From assembly GCF_012489685.1 (NCBI RefSeq), contig NC_080041.1:25471780-25535779 (forward strand): 64,000 nucleotides of DNA. Reading direction: 5' to 3'. Shown here piece by piece: positions 44,881 through 57,241 of this stretch (position 1 is its first letter; the number at the start of each line of letters is the position of its first letter). The notes beneath the pieces are model-generated. The model saw nothing but the letters and a program-made list of their open reading frames with translations. It was not told the origin of the DNA and made no database searches. The DNA comes from Lotus japonicus. Taxonomy: Eukaryota; Streptophyta; Magnoliopsida; Fabales; Fabaceae. The position numbers and the translations under genes are program-made.

Positions 44881-47260
44881 TACAGGACTTATCCTAAAAC
44901 AATTTTTCTCAAGATTGCTTTCTTCTACTCTAAATCTCTTCTTCTAAAAGGGATAATAGATCAATGAAGCATAGGAACTATAAAAGTATTGTTCGTCAAA
45001 TTTGACTCTTAAGCATATACTTTATGTTCGACTACATGAAGGGGTCACAAAGGATTTGAATGTAAATACAAACTACTCTCTATGTTGAAGCAGATAATAT
45101 TGATGAGCATCTCTTGAGGTTGAGCTATGAGGCTTCTTTTCACGCTTAAGTGATTTGAGCATAAAGCTCAATCTGTATGAGCATAAGCGCTACCTCTTTA
45201 AGTCTTCACTTTTTCCCTTTATACTCTGAATCTTCTGTGAATGACATTATAGTCGTTGGAGTTTTATACTCAGAGTGTGGTACAGTTTGATTGACCTTAT
45301 GTCGTAAATATGTAATCTATCATGTAGCAGGTAGCATAGGTATGAGTTTCTATCCGTTGGTGTAGAGATATGAAAGTCTGATAGTGACACCATAATTCTT
45401 TTCTTTTCATCACAGCATTGTGTCAGATATTTGATTTTCAACTTGAAACTTCTGCACAAAGCTTTCTTGGCTTTATCTTCAACAGGAAGTTTGTTTGATT
45501 TGACTTTGTAGCTTGCGTTGAGGGAGAGCTTGATATTTCTTCAGATGAACTTCTACTTCTGTAGTCTTCATTCTACTTCAGATGATCTTTCTTCATCGTT
45601 ATTTAATTCTTTAGACGATGAGACTTGCTTCAGCTAATCTGTTTTCTCTCAGAAGCTTGTTCTTTTTTTCTTTCTTAAGCTGCATACTTTATATCATGAT
45701 CAAAGATGTTGTTTCTAAAGTTCTGCTTCCATCGTTTGGTAGACTTCAGACGATGCTTCTTGCGTTGCCCATTCTTATAATAGAAGATTTATCAATTCAA
45801 CGCGTGTTTCATTCCTTTCTTCAGTTTGGTCATTCAGATAGTAAGTGATAGCTTTTGACCAATTCTTCTTCTTCTTCTTCAGAAATGGATTGTCTTGTGT
45901 TACCTAAATCATATTGTTGCTTGTAGGTTTCGACAATAAGCTTTGTTCCATTTCTTCATTCCTTGGCATGAGAAAGAAAGAGGAAACTCTTGATGTTGAC
46001 ATGGTTGTACTTATTTCCTTGGTCAGCGTGCTTTGAAGAGTATCATGTGATTTCTCAGCACTTGACTTTCTCCTCAAGAATGTCAGAGATATTTCCACTT
46101 GAAATATGATGTTCTTTTCTTTGAACATTTCTTTCTTTGATCAACCTTGAGATAGATGATGTAGTAGACATTGAGTACAGTCTTCACAGACGATCTGATA
46201 GCTTGACTTGATCTTTCATATGTGTAGTCTTGAAGCTTAAGATTCAGCTGTGTAGATGAGCTTGATGCTTTGGCTTATTTTTTTGAAGATGATGTTGTTG
46301 ATTTAACTTTTCTTGTATCTTGATCTTCTTCAGTTTGAGTAGACTAGCTGATTTGACATTTCCTTGCTAGTGTTGTTGTATTGCGGTTCTAATCATCCTT
46401 AGCTAATCCAAGATATGCGTTGAGGCTTTAATCATTCCTTTGCTTGTGTAGTCTTCCTTGATGCTTTGATCTTCTTGCATATATGATGAAGCATGTATGA
46501 CTTTCTTTTTCACTCTGTCATCTGCCTTTGTACCTTTGTCCTTTCGTTGACTCCTTTAGCCTGAGTTGTTTTCCTTTGATGATCTTTGTCTTCTCTCTCT
46601 TCTTAGCTTGAGCGTCTCTTATTTGTCTTCGTGTCAACTTCTTGCTTTGCTTCCCTAGACGATATGGTCTGAGGGATATGAGAGTGATTTCCTGAAATGC
46701 ACATGATATATTCAATTAGTTCATTTACACTCTTGAAAATTATCATTCAAAACATGATAGACGATACAATTGGCGTTTGAACTTAACATCATTAACATTT
46801 TACCCAATAATTAATAGAAATTGATGATTAGGCACTATTTGGAGGAAATCTAAGTGATGTCATGGACAATTAATTTGTCTTCTTATGTGCTTCACTTCAC
46901 TTTTCTCAGTCCTCTCATTCCGACTAGAACTGAAAACAGAGCACCATTAACTACAACAAAACATGAAATTACCGACTGCTCGATATCCGTCGATTCTTTC
47001 GGTGATTAAAGGCGGTTAAACTGTTGGTAATGCAGGTCCATATTTATAAAAAAAAGAGTGGCGGAAAAGATTGTTTCATCGACAGGTTCCGACGGATTTT
47101 TAGACGGTCCTAACCGCCAGCTATTCCATTGCCCATTTTGGTGAACATTTTGAGGTTTGAATTTGAAGCATTAAATTCTTCTGCCCCTTTTTTGGGATCT
47201 TAGCGTTGGTAACAATACCTTTATATAATTTCACAATTTGTGGAGTGTGGACATTTTTTG
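44881..47260. other. T-rich intergenic DNA, no gene seen
   Basis: TTCTTC/AGACGATG-type words recur over 45100-46700, suggesting a decayed dispersed repeat or LTR-element untranslated region. Around 46955 a CTACAACAAAA word and GACGGA motifs hint at a CACTA-like fragment. No open frame is supported. Confidence 0.35.
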
Positions 47261-47326
47261 GGGTTATGTTTGAAAGGTTTTGTTTTGATGGAAATTTTAA
47301 ATAATCAAATTAATAAATATTTGCAG

Positions 47327-47564
47327 GGGTGATAGTGCTTTCTGCAGCTTGGAGTATCGTTTGCAACAGATGAAGCAAGATGAGAGAAAAGAGAAGCTTT
47401 TAGTGGCATCATCAAAGAAACAAGTTGTGGCGGCTCCAGCTTCATCAGGTTCTCAAGTCACCAACACCACCACCAACAAAGAAGAAACCACCGTGGCGTG
47501 GCTGTTTTGTAAATTAAATCCCCAACCCAAGGATCCAAATATGCTCATATACCTCCCCTCTTAA
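47327..47564 (+). pseudogene. FLZ exon 2 duplicate, broken
   Basis: Matches FLZ exon 2 (31376-31553) plus intron end and 3' flank. The acceptor TTGCAG is kept but exon 1 is missing. The last finger cysteine is changed (SLECR to SLEYR) and small indels remove the original stop, so the frame runs on to 47564. Not expected to make a working zinc finger. Confidence 0.82.
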
Positions 47565-48066
47565 TTTCCCTTGGTCTAAAATCTTTTTGCTTCTTTTTTA
47601 TCATCTTTTCACCCTTTTTATTTCCTTTGTAGTTTTTACTTTTTACCTTGGTACCTTTTAGGATAGTGGGGAGTGGGTGGGCTTCTTTGCTTACATGGGC
47701 AGGTAATTTTGGAATTACCTTGTAGTAATCTCATTGGGGTTTTGGACCCGTAGATAAATTGGAAAGTGGAAATTCTGAAAATCATGATTTGTTTCTTTTT
47801 TTTTCTGGCTAGTAATTAACCGGATATAAAATGCTTCCCAAAACTTCCTCTTTCACATTATTGTTTTTCAATGGTGAACTAGGGATGCATTATATATATA
47901 AAAGAAATTATTTGTAGACATTTACATAAAGTTCCTGTGTGACACATTGTCAGTATGCGGAAGTATCATAAGTGTTCAGCAAATAAGCAATTTTCTTTGT
48001 TACAAGAGGGATCTAGGAAAACATGTAAACAATATTGATCAATTTATCCTTGCATAGATGAAGATC
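47565..48066. other. Duplicated FLZ 3' flank
   Basis: Collinear with about 31554-32330 without the SINE; interrupted at 48067-48075 by a LINE. Collinearity resumes about 53764 (AAATTTATTAGAAGAATAA, also at about 32580). Confidence 0.75.
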
Positions 48067-48074
48067 TATATACC
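48067..48074. repeat. LINE target site duplication, left (TATATACC)
   Basis: Same 8 bases as 53726-53733, after the A-run of the element. Confidence 0.6.
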
Positions 48075-49472
48075 ATGGAGAGCGCCGCCGCAGGAGAAGA
48101 TACGTTCATGTTCTCAGCAGAGCTACCGCCGCCGCCACCTTCTATACCGCCGGATCAGCAGAAGCCCACGTTTAAAGATAAGGTGTTGGGCACATGGTCA
48201 TCCCAACGACGTGCGCAAAGGCCGTTCCAGAATCTTGTGAACAAAGGGGTGATGGTGAAGGAGCAAGTCAACGGGGACAGACTGTTTCCAAGCTTTGATT
48301 TTGTGGATGAAGAAGTGTATGATAAGATGTGCCAGCCATTGGAGGGGTGTCTAGTGGTGAAGCTTTTGGGTAAGCACATTGGATACACTGCTCTATGTGA
48401 GAAGCTACGACTGACATGGCACCCACTTGGGGGTATGGAAGTCACTGATATTCATCATGGCTATTTCATGGTGAAGTTTGATCTCGAGGGTGACAGAGAG
48501 AAGGCTATCATTGGTGCACCGTGGTTAATCTACGATCACTACTTGTCGGTGAAGCCATGGAATAAGGATTTCGTGGCGGCGGACGAGAAAATCAACACTA
48601 CGATGGTGTGGATCCGTATCCCAAGCTTAGGTATGCAATTCTATGATGAGGATGTCTTGCTAACTCTGGCCTCAGGTTTAGGCACTCCGATAAAAGTAGA
48701 TATGAACACAGCAGGAATGCGGCTGGGAAAGTTTGCTCGTATATGTGTGGAAATTGACCTAGACAAGCCAGTGTGGGGTACACTTAGGCTGCGAGGAACA
48801 TGGTACAACATTGTGTACGAGGGTCTACACCTACTCTGCTCAAAGTGTGGCTGCTACGACCATCTCTTGCGGAAGTGCAAGGTGGTGGCAACGCCGCCGG
48901 CGTTGACTGAAACACAACAACAAACGACGCCGGAGACAACCCCCCATGCAACGAGTGAGAAAACCCTAGACAGCACTGTTGACCAGGTAATCAATGCAGA
49001 TTCCATGCAAACCGAGATTCCCGCGCCAAAGCGGGCAGTTACGGTCCCATCAGCGGCACATGGTAAGTGGTTAATTGTCGAGAAGCAAAAAAGGAAACAA
49101 AATCAAAACCGACAGCCAGGGTTTGCGAAATCTAAGGAGAACAATAAAGGTAATAGATTCCAGCCTTTATCGGATCCTCCTGAGGTTGAAATGAACCACG
49201 TGACTGTCGCGGCTAATACCGTTTCTACTGGGCAAGGAAATTTGAATTCAAACGGGGGAGTTAATGCGAAAAAACGGTCTAGACGTGATGATGGGAAGCA
49301 ATCACTGGCAATGGTGCAACAACCAGCAACAACAACGGAGAAAAAGGAGGGCTCGCGTGCGTCAAGTGCAGGGTCTGGCCAGGGTAATTCAAACTCTAAG
49401 TCCCAGACGCGGACCAAGAGGATTGGTGATAAGATTGTTTATGACATTGGGGGGGAGGTTTGTCCACGATGA
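48075..49472 (+). CDS. LINE ORF1 protein (DUF4283 and zinc knuckle), intact
   Basis: 465 residues. The N-terminus is proline-rich. Residues about 75-190 are a DUF4283-type region (LVVKLLGKHIGYTALCEKLRLTW begins about residue 95), with LSVKPWNKDF and TTMVWIRIPSL motifs. About 255-272 is a CCHC-type knuckle (CSKCGCYDHLLRKC). The C-terminus is basic and Gln/Ser-rich. Plant L1 ORF1 proteins of this kind bind the element RNA to form the retrotransposition particle. The frame is open throughout, in contrast to the ORF2 behind it. Confidence 0.85.
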   Translation: MESAAAGEDTFMFSAELPPPPPSIPPDQQKPTFKDKVLGTWSSQRRAQRPFQNLVNKGVMVKEQVNGDRLFPSFDFVDEEVYDKMCQPLEGCLVVKLLGKHIGYTALCEKLRLTWHPLGGMEVTDIHHGYFMVKFDLEGDREKAIIGAPWLIYDHYLSVKPWNKDFVAADEKINTTMVWIRIPSLGMQFYDEDVLLTLASGLGTPIKVDMNTAGMRLGKFARICVEIDLDKPVWGTLRLRGTWYNIVYEGLHLLCSKCGCYDHLLRKCKVVATPPALTETQQQTTPETTPHATSEKTLDSTVDQVINADSMQTEIPAPKRAVTVPSAAHGKWLIVEKQKRKQNQNRQPGFAKSKENNKGNRFQPLSDPPEVEMNHVTVAANTVSTGQGNLNSNGGVNAKKRSRRDDGKQSLAMVQQPATTTEKKEGSRASSAGSGQGNSNSKSQTRTKRIGDKIVYDIGGEVCPR

Positions 49473-49649
49473 ACCTTCAACCAGCTGGAGGCTGCCGATA
49501 CCTGTTGCTTGATAACGGTGAGGAGCATATCCAGCCATATATGGGTCAGGCTAATGTTTCAAACCCACAGGACCCAGGACCCGACAACCGTTTGTTTATG
49601 GCACCACGTCAATAATGGTGTTGGTCCACGATTCCTTGACAATGTTGTT

Positions 49650-52600
49650 ATGGATAGTACACCATTCCAAATCATTGTATGGAATATACGTGGAGGCGCT
49701 GGTGCGCTAGGCTTACGTAGGACTAAGGATCTAGTTAGGTCCTTTAGACCATCAATATTTGCATTATGTGAAACACATTGTAAATTTGATCGGGTTCAGC
49801 ATTTCTGGCGTCAGCTGGGATATGAACTCATTCATGAGATTGAGGCGGTGGGCCACAGTGGATGGATTTGGTTACTTGCACCGGTAGCTAGGACCTTTCA
49901 CGTTGTCCTACTGGAGGCATGGGAGCAAGTGCTTTCTGTTGAGATTCAGTATAATGCCAGGAGATGGGTTTGCTCAATGGTCTATGGAAGCCCGAACCCG
50001 ACACGAAGACAGAAGCTGTGGACTTATCTATCAGCTTTCCGACAACGCTGCCAGGACCCATGGTTGGCGTTGGTCGATTTCAATGAGATTTGCTCCCCCT
50101 CGGAGGTGTGGGGTGGGGATTTTAATGATAGCCGAGCCATGAATATGTTGACGATGATGGACGCATGCTCGCTGATAGACCTGGGCTTTATTGGCTCCAA
50201 ATACATATGGGAGCGTCATGTGAATGGTAGGAGAGTAATGGCTAAGCGGTTGGACAGGGCTCTAGGGGATGTTGCATGGCGGCTTCTTTACCCGGAGGGG
50301 TACGTGGAACATCTAACTAGGGCATCTTCAGATCATGCTCCAATGCTCGTGAGGTTGGATGCACGTCAGGGAGAGCGGAGGCCACAGTCGTTTCGCTTTC
50401 AAGCGGCCTGGGCAACACACCCCATGTTTGAAGCCGTGGTGGGCCAATCTTGGGATGTTCGTGGGCTTTCACTTACAGGAAAACTCACTAATTTACAGGA
50501 AGCCGCTTCAAAATTTAATAAGGAGGTGTTTGGCAGCATTCATAAACGGAAATAGCGTGTGGAACGTCGATTATAGGGTGTCCAGCGAGAACTAGATGGA
50601 AATGCTTCTGAGTCCTTGATCCATTTTGAGAGGGAACTTCAGAAGGAATATGATGATATCCTCCTTCAAGAGGAACTTCTCTGGTACCATAAGTCAAGAG
50701 AACAATGGGTTATGTTTGGTGATCGTAACACCAAGTTCTTTCACCTTCAAACAGTTATACGACGCAAGCGGAATAAAATCCATGGCTTGTTCCTCCCGGA
50801 TGGCAGCTGGTGTACAGATCCCACTATGCTTCAGGAGGAAGCAAGGAGGTTTTTTCTTAATTTGTTTTCTGTTGATGTGTAGGTCACCAGGAACCATATA
50901 ATGGAGAACAGGACACCAATCATCTCTGAGGTGGATCGGGTGAAGCTGATTGAGCCTGTTAGCTTAGAAGAGGTACGCCTTACTGTTATGGCAATGCACT
51001 CTTTCAAAGCACCAGGGGCTGATGGGTTTCAAGCATTTTTCTATAAGCAGTACTCGAGCACAGTTGGTGCGGATCTCCATCAGATGGTGGCCAAGGCTTT
51101 CTAGGAGGGGCGTTCCGACCCGACACCTCTAGACACGTTGCTATGTTTGATACCCAAGGTGGAGAACCCAAGCAGGTTAAAGGAGTTGCGCCCTATCAGC
51201 TTGTGCAATGTCGCGTACAAGGTGATCACCAAGGTATTGGTTAATCGAGTTCGACTCTTGCTAGCAGAACTTGTGGAGCCCTTGCAAGGGAGCTTCATTC
51301 CAGGGAGAGGTACGAGGGACAACATCATCCTAGCCCAGGAGGTTATGCATACCATTCATAGGCATAAGAAAGGGGGAGGTCTGGTCGCTTTCAAGATTGA
51401 CTTAGAGAAGGCATATGATCGGATCAACTGGGATTTCCTGAGAGCCACACTATATGATTTTAGGTTCCCTCCTCAGTTGGTAGCTCTTATTATGTGGGGT
51501 GTACAAGCGTCAAACATCTCTGTGTTGTGGAATGGGTCCAAACTTGAGTCCTTCCAACCTCAACAGGGGCTCAGACAAGGGGACCCCCTCTCACCATATC
51601 TTTTTGTTCTATGTATGGAACGTCTTGCAATCCAGATCCAACGCCTGGTTGAGGAGAAGACTTGGCCTCCAGTGAGAATCACCAAGGAGGGCATTTGTAT
51701 CTCCCACTTATTTTTTGTTGATGATGTGTTGTTGTTCTGTCAAGCTTCTCGTGATCAGGTTCAGCTTGTATCTCAGACTCTGAATGACTTCTGTGAGGCC
51801 TCAGGGATGAAAGTCAACTTGGAGAAATCACGCATGTTTTGTTCAACCAATGTGGACCAAGGACAGCAGCGGATTCTTTCAAGTATTTCTGGTATGAGGA
51901 GAGCAAGTAATCTTGGAAAATATTTGGGAATTCCACTTCTCAAAGGGAGGGTTACCGGGGATCAGTTTTCTCCCATCATTGATAAGGTTAATTCGCGACT
52001 GGCATCATGGAAGGGGAAGCTGCTTAATAAAGCGGGCCGCTTGTGTCTGGCCAAGTCAGTTCTTACTGCTTTACCTGTGTATACCATGCAAGCTCTCTGG
52101 CTTCCGGAGTCAGTGTGTAACCATGTTGATAGGATGGTGCGTCAATGCATCTGGGCCAAGGGAGATAGTACACGGAGCTGGAATTTGGTGGCATGGAATG
52201 ACATTACGCAACCCCGGGATAAAGGTGGCTTAGGTATTCGTTACGCAAGACAGAATATTCAGGCACTCTTGGGGAAGATGGTCTATAGCTTGTTGAATGA
52301 GCGGGACACGTTGTAGGTAAGAGTGTTGGCAGAGAAATACTTGAAGGGTGAATCAATTCTGCAGGCAAGTCATCAGCACGGAGAATCATATCTTTGGAGG
52401 GGCATCGTAAGGGCGAAGGAAGCTGTGGCACATGGATTCAAACCCTGCCTAGGTGCTGGCCATTCTTCTTTATGGTATAGCAACTGGTTGGGTACAGGTT
52501 CATTATCCCAGCGCATTCCTTTTGTTCACATCACTGATACCGCATTGACAGTGGCAGATTTATGGCGAGATGGAAGCTGGAACTTCCGCCAACTTTACAC

Positions 52601-53691
52601 ACAACTACCAGAGGAGATACAACAAGAGATTAGAAGCATAGCAATACCGCAGCAGCAGGAGGGGAGCGATCAAATTTTGTGGCAGTGGGAGAACGATGGG
52701 TGTAATTCCGCGGTCTCAGCGTATGGGATGCTTACGGAAACTAATCATCCAGTATCAAGAATGTGGAAACTGATTTGGAGATGTCAAGCACCGGAGAAAG
52801 TCCGCTTCTTCCTTTGGCTGGCCGCGCGGGGAGCTTTACCCACTAACCAGCGACGGAGCCACTGTAATCTCACGACGGATGAATCGTGTCACCATTGTGG
52901 AGGATGGAGAGCATATCTTACGGACGTGTTCGGTGGCGGTTCAGGTCTGGGGCCAATTCCGATCATTGCTGCCACGTTTGCCAAGCTTCTTAAGCTTTCG
53001 AGCCTGGCTGGTTAGTCACCTTCAGCATGCAGATCACTCTTTATCATGTGCTGTGTTGTGGCTGCTATGGACATGGAGAAACAATAGGATTTTTGAGCCG
53101 CACCCGTGGCCCCTTGAAGTTGTGCTGCGAAAGGTTCAAGTGGTTGTGGTGGAGTTTCAGAGGTGGGGGAGGCTGCGATATGTGTCTGGTTCTGCAGTTC
53201 AGGATGATGGAGCCCGAGATGCAGAAACAGTGGAGTTGTGTGCAGACGGGAGCATGGTACCTGGTTTGAATGATATTGGTGGCGGTGGTGTCTTGCGCGA
53301 TACGACGGGATGCTGGTTTTTGGGGTATGCAGCATTTTGGGGATCTGGCGATGTCTTAACAGCCGAGCTTCGAGCCATTCATGAAGGCTTGAAACTAGCT
53401 TGGGAAGGAGGCCATAGGAAGGTGATTTGCTTCTCAGATTGTGTGGAGATGGTGGGTTTACTTAACAGTAACCAGGATGTGTCTCAATATTGGCAGCACG
53501 AGGAGATTCAACAAGTACGGGCCTTTCTTCAGCGAGATTGGCAAGTTACATTGGGTGATATTCCTCGTGAACGTAATGTTGTGGCGGACTTCTTGGCTAA
53601 GTATGCAACTCGAGTACGATGCTCGTGGCGTATTTGGAGGGTTCCTCCCACTAATGTAGTTCCCCTGCTGTGTCAGGATGCTCTCTTTTAG
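49650..53691 (+). pseudogene. LINE ORF2 (endonuclease, RT, zf-RVT, RNase H), five amber stops and a frameshift
   Basis: Likely start ATG 49650. The APE-type endonuclease covers about 49680-50400 (VWNIRGGAGALGL, ALCETHC, SSDHAPML); its usual GDFN motif reads VDFN. RT covers about 51150-51950 (LRPISLCNVAYKVITKVLVNR, FKIDLEKAYDR, GLRQGDPLSPYLF, FFVDDVLLF). The linker and zf-RVT follow (VRFFLWLAARGALPT, CHHCGG), then RNase H (about 53235-53600). In-frame stops are all TAG: 50553, 50574, 50880, 51102 and 52314 (first bases). A frame change occurs near 52900 inside the zf-RVT region. Inactive, but every domain is readable. Confidence 0.88.
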
Positions 53692-53854
53692 TCCCTTTTA
53701 ATCTTCCGTTGTAACAAAAAAAAAATATATACCGCACCACGTTAGAGAAATTGACGAAAAGAAAAATTTATTAGAAGAATAATTACCTTGAAAATAGAAC
53801 AATCCTAACATTATCAACCAAATCTACCTACTAAAAATCTCAAAAGAAATATAT

Positions 53855-56105
53855 ACAAATGAAAGTCATTTCTTTGTTCTGTTAAAACTTGAAAGTCATT
53901 TCTTTGTTTTTCTCATACTAAACCTCTATTTTATCTTAGTTTTATTCTTATTTCTTCATATATATAAAAAACACGTAGTAGCTTCTAATTTTCCTACTCC
54001 TTCTAAATTTTTTTTAAAGCTCATTAACGGGAAAGCTTTTCTCCTTCCAAATTCCTTCTTTCTCACCAATCAATGGCTCACCCTCTACATGTCCTCCACC
54101 GGAGTTTAGCTTTAATTGTGGAGAAAAAATTGTGCGATTCTCAGTTAAGCTCGAATCATCTTTGGAATTATGAATGAAAAACTATTTAGAAGCACTACTC
54201 AAACTACCTGTAATCTTGTAAGGTTGCGACTCATTCATTGCATCGATTCCTTTTTCAGGATTTGCAGTCCATTCTCTTTTCCAATATACACTACGTCCTT
54301 CATGAATTAAAAGTATAATGATGTTGACATAAGGACAATGTTTTGTTGAAAACCATTTCTTTGCTTTTCTCATACTAATTGGCCTCTACTTTTTCTAAGT
54401 TACATTCTTCATATCAAAAAACATGTAGACGCTTTTGATTATCCTACTCCTTCTAATTTTATTTTTGTAAAGCTCATTAACATTTTCTCCTTCCAAATTC
54501 CTTCTTTCTCACCAATCAATGGCTCACCCTCTACAATTCCTCCATCGGAATTTTCCTTAATTTTGTGAAGAAAAAATAAGTGCTAGTTTCGATTAAGTTG
54601 TAATGATCATTAGAATTGGAAAACCTGATTAGAAGAATTAATCAAACCGCTTGCAATCTCATAAAGTTGTGACTCATTCATTGCACCGATTCCTCTTCCA
54701 GGATTCGCGGTCCATTCTCTTTCCCAATATACACTACGTCCTTTATGAATTAAGTGTATAATGATTTTGACATAAGGACAATGTTTTGTTGAAAGCCATT
54801 TCTTTGCTTTTCTCATACTAAGCCTCTACTTTTTCTAAGTTCCATTCTTCATATCAAAAAATATGTAGACGCTTCTCGTTATCCTACACCTTCTAACTTT
54901 ATTTTTGTAAAGCTACTTAACTGAAAAACTTTGCTCCTTCCGAATTTCTTCATTCTCACCAATCAATGACTTACCATCTACAAATCCTCCATCGGAATTT
55001 TCCTTAATTTTGTGAAGAAAATATATGTGTGAGTTTCGATTAAGTTGTAATGATCATTAGAATTAGGAAAACCTGATTAGAAGAATTAACTGAACCACTT
55101 GCAATCTTATAAGATTGTGACTCATTCATTGCACCGATTCCTTCTTCCAGGATTCGCGGTCCATTCTCATCCCTACATCCCTTATGTATTAAAAGTAGAA
55201 TGGTGTTTATATAAGGACAATATTATGTTGAACACCATTTCTTTGCTTTTCTCATACTAAGACTGTACTTTTTCTTAGTTGCTTTCTTCATATAAAAAAA
55301 ACATGTAGATGCTTCTAATTTTCCTACTCCTTCTATTTTTTTCCCTTGTAAATCTCATTAGCTAAAAAACTTTCCTCCTTCCAAACTTCTTCATTCTCAC
55401 CAATCAATGTCTAGCCTTCAACAAACCCTTCTTTGGTATTTACCTTAATTGTTAGAAAAAATTATGCGAGTTTCGCTTAAGTTGTAATTATCTTTAGAAT
55501 TAAGAATCGGAATCTGATTAAAAGCATTACTTGAACATCTTGCCATTTTGTAACGTACGACTCATTCAATGCACCGATTCTTTTTTTCAGGATTCACGGT
55601 CCATTCTCTTCCCTAGTATACACTATGTTGCCCATGTATTAAAAGTAGAATGATGTTGACAAAGGGACAATGTTCTATTGAAAGCCATTATTTTCCTTTT
55701 TCATGCTAAGCATTTACTTTTTCATTGTTACTTTCTTCTTATCAACAAAAATGTACAGGCTTCTAATTTACATACTCCTTATAATTTGTCTATAAAGCTC
55801 ATTAACTGAAAAACAATGCTCCTTCCAAATTTCTTCATTCTCACTAATCAACGTCTCACCTTCTACAAATCCTCCATTAGAATTTACCTTAAATGTGATA
55901 TAAAATTGTGGGAGTTTCAATTAATATGTAATCATCCTTAGAGTTACTAATCAAAACCTGATTAGAAGCATTAACTGCACCGTTTGCAACGTTGTAAGGT
56001 TGTGACTCATTCATTGCACCTATTCCTTTTTTCAAGATTCGCGGTCCATTCTCTTCCTCGGTATACACTACGTTCCTCATGTTTTAGAAGTAGAATGGTG
56101 TTGAC
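53855..56105. repeat. About 445-bp tandem repeat, array 2 (five units)
   Basis: Same repeat family as 32785-39740. CACCGATTC-type landmarks lie near 54241, 54683, 55130, 55570 and 56016 (440-447 bp steps). It lies downstream of the FLZ duplicate, as array 1 does of the FLZ gene. Confidence 0.87.
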
Positions 56106-56896
56106 ATCATTTCTCTGAACATACTGCCTGAGATGTTCCGCCTTGATTAGCTTCTCGATTTCCTTCTTGAGAGTAAAACAATCATCAGTGTCGTGCCCTA
56201 CTGTGCGATGGTATTCGCACCACTTGTTCGTGTCAACATTTCTTGGTGGATGCTTTGGAAATTCAGGCTCATCAACCATATGCATGGCCTTTATTTCTCG
56301 AAAGATGTCTGTCAGATTCGTGTTTAGTGCCACACCCGGATCTTCTCGCCGGAGGGGGTATTATTGTTGCTGCTAAGGGCGACAACGTTCAAATTTATCC
56401 CGCGCAGGGAGTTTCGCCTGCTTAGATCATAACGGGAGCTCTCTTCTCCTTACGCTTTCTTCCCTCTCCTATCTCGCCACCAAACTTATCCCTCCCAAAT
56501 TGTTTCAACAAAACTCCTTCCTTTACTGTCCTCGCACGCTTGCGCTTGAAAGTGTCATCCTCTTCGTCTAAGATGTATGTATGCGCTCGTGCTCGTATCT
56601 CCACCATGGACTCTGCGGGCTTCCTGCTCAACTTGTTGTTCAACAATCCAGGTCGCAAACCATTCTTTAACACCTGCGCACAGGCACGCGGTTCAGAGTC
56701 TTCCACCTTCACCGACGTTGCACGATTGCGCGCCATGTACTTTTTCAGCGACTCACCTTCCTGCTGTTCAATGTTGAACAAGAAGTTGATCGTCACCTAC
56801 GGGATCTTGTTTGCCGAAAACTGAACCAAGAATTTTGACGAGAAATCTCGAAAGTTCGTTATCAAACCACGAGGCAAGGTCGTGAACCACGCCATC

Positions 56897-56904
56897 GTCG
56901 TCGA
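56897..56904. repeat. 8-bp target duplication of MITE, left (GTCGTCGA)
   Basis: Identical to 57242-57249. The 8-bp length is typical of hAT. Confidence 0.8.
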
Positions 56905-57241
56905 TAGAGCTGGGTAAGCAGGTCGAAGTCCGCGGGCCGGCCCGCGAGACCGCGGACTAGTGCGGGCTATAGCCCGGAAAATAGAGGACCGCTAAAATGC
57001 GGGCCTACGCAGAGCGGGCCAGCGCGGGGCGGGTCAATGCGGGGCGGGCCTACGAGGGCAAAAACGGGGGTGAGAGAGGCCAAAGCCCGCGGATCGGCCC
57101 GCGAAACCGCGGACTAGTGCGGGCTATAGCCCGGAAAATAGAGGACCGCTAAAATGCGGGCCTACGCGGGGCGAGCCAACGCGGGGCGGGCTTGTGCGGG
57201 GCGGGCCTGCGCGGGGCTGGCCACCCGCGTACCCAGCTCTT
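56905..57241. mobile_element. GC-rich hAT-like MITE, 337 bp, with internal 156-bp duplication
   Basis: Terminal inverted repeat TAGAGCTGGGTA / TACCCAGCTCTT (one mismatch) with 8-bp target duplication GTCGTCGA. The interior is unusually GC-rich, with GGGCCGGCCCGCG-type words. A block starting near 56931 recurs at 57087 (156-bp step). It interrupts the gag of the surrounding gypsy fragment, so it is the younger insertion. Confidence 0.82.

Larger units (their letters stand above)
48075..53725 (+). mobile_element. L1-type LINE retrotransposon, about 5.65 kb
   Basis: Intact ORF1 followed by a decayed ORF2 and an A-run (about 53716-53725), between TATATACC repeats. The left edge coincides with the ORF1 start codon, so either the 5' untranslated region is missing or the target duplication call is slightly off. 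Confidence 0.85.
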
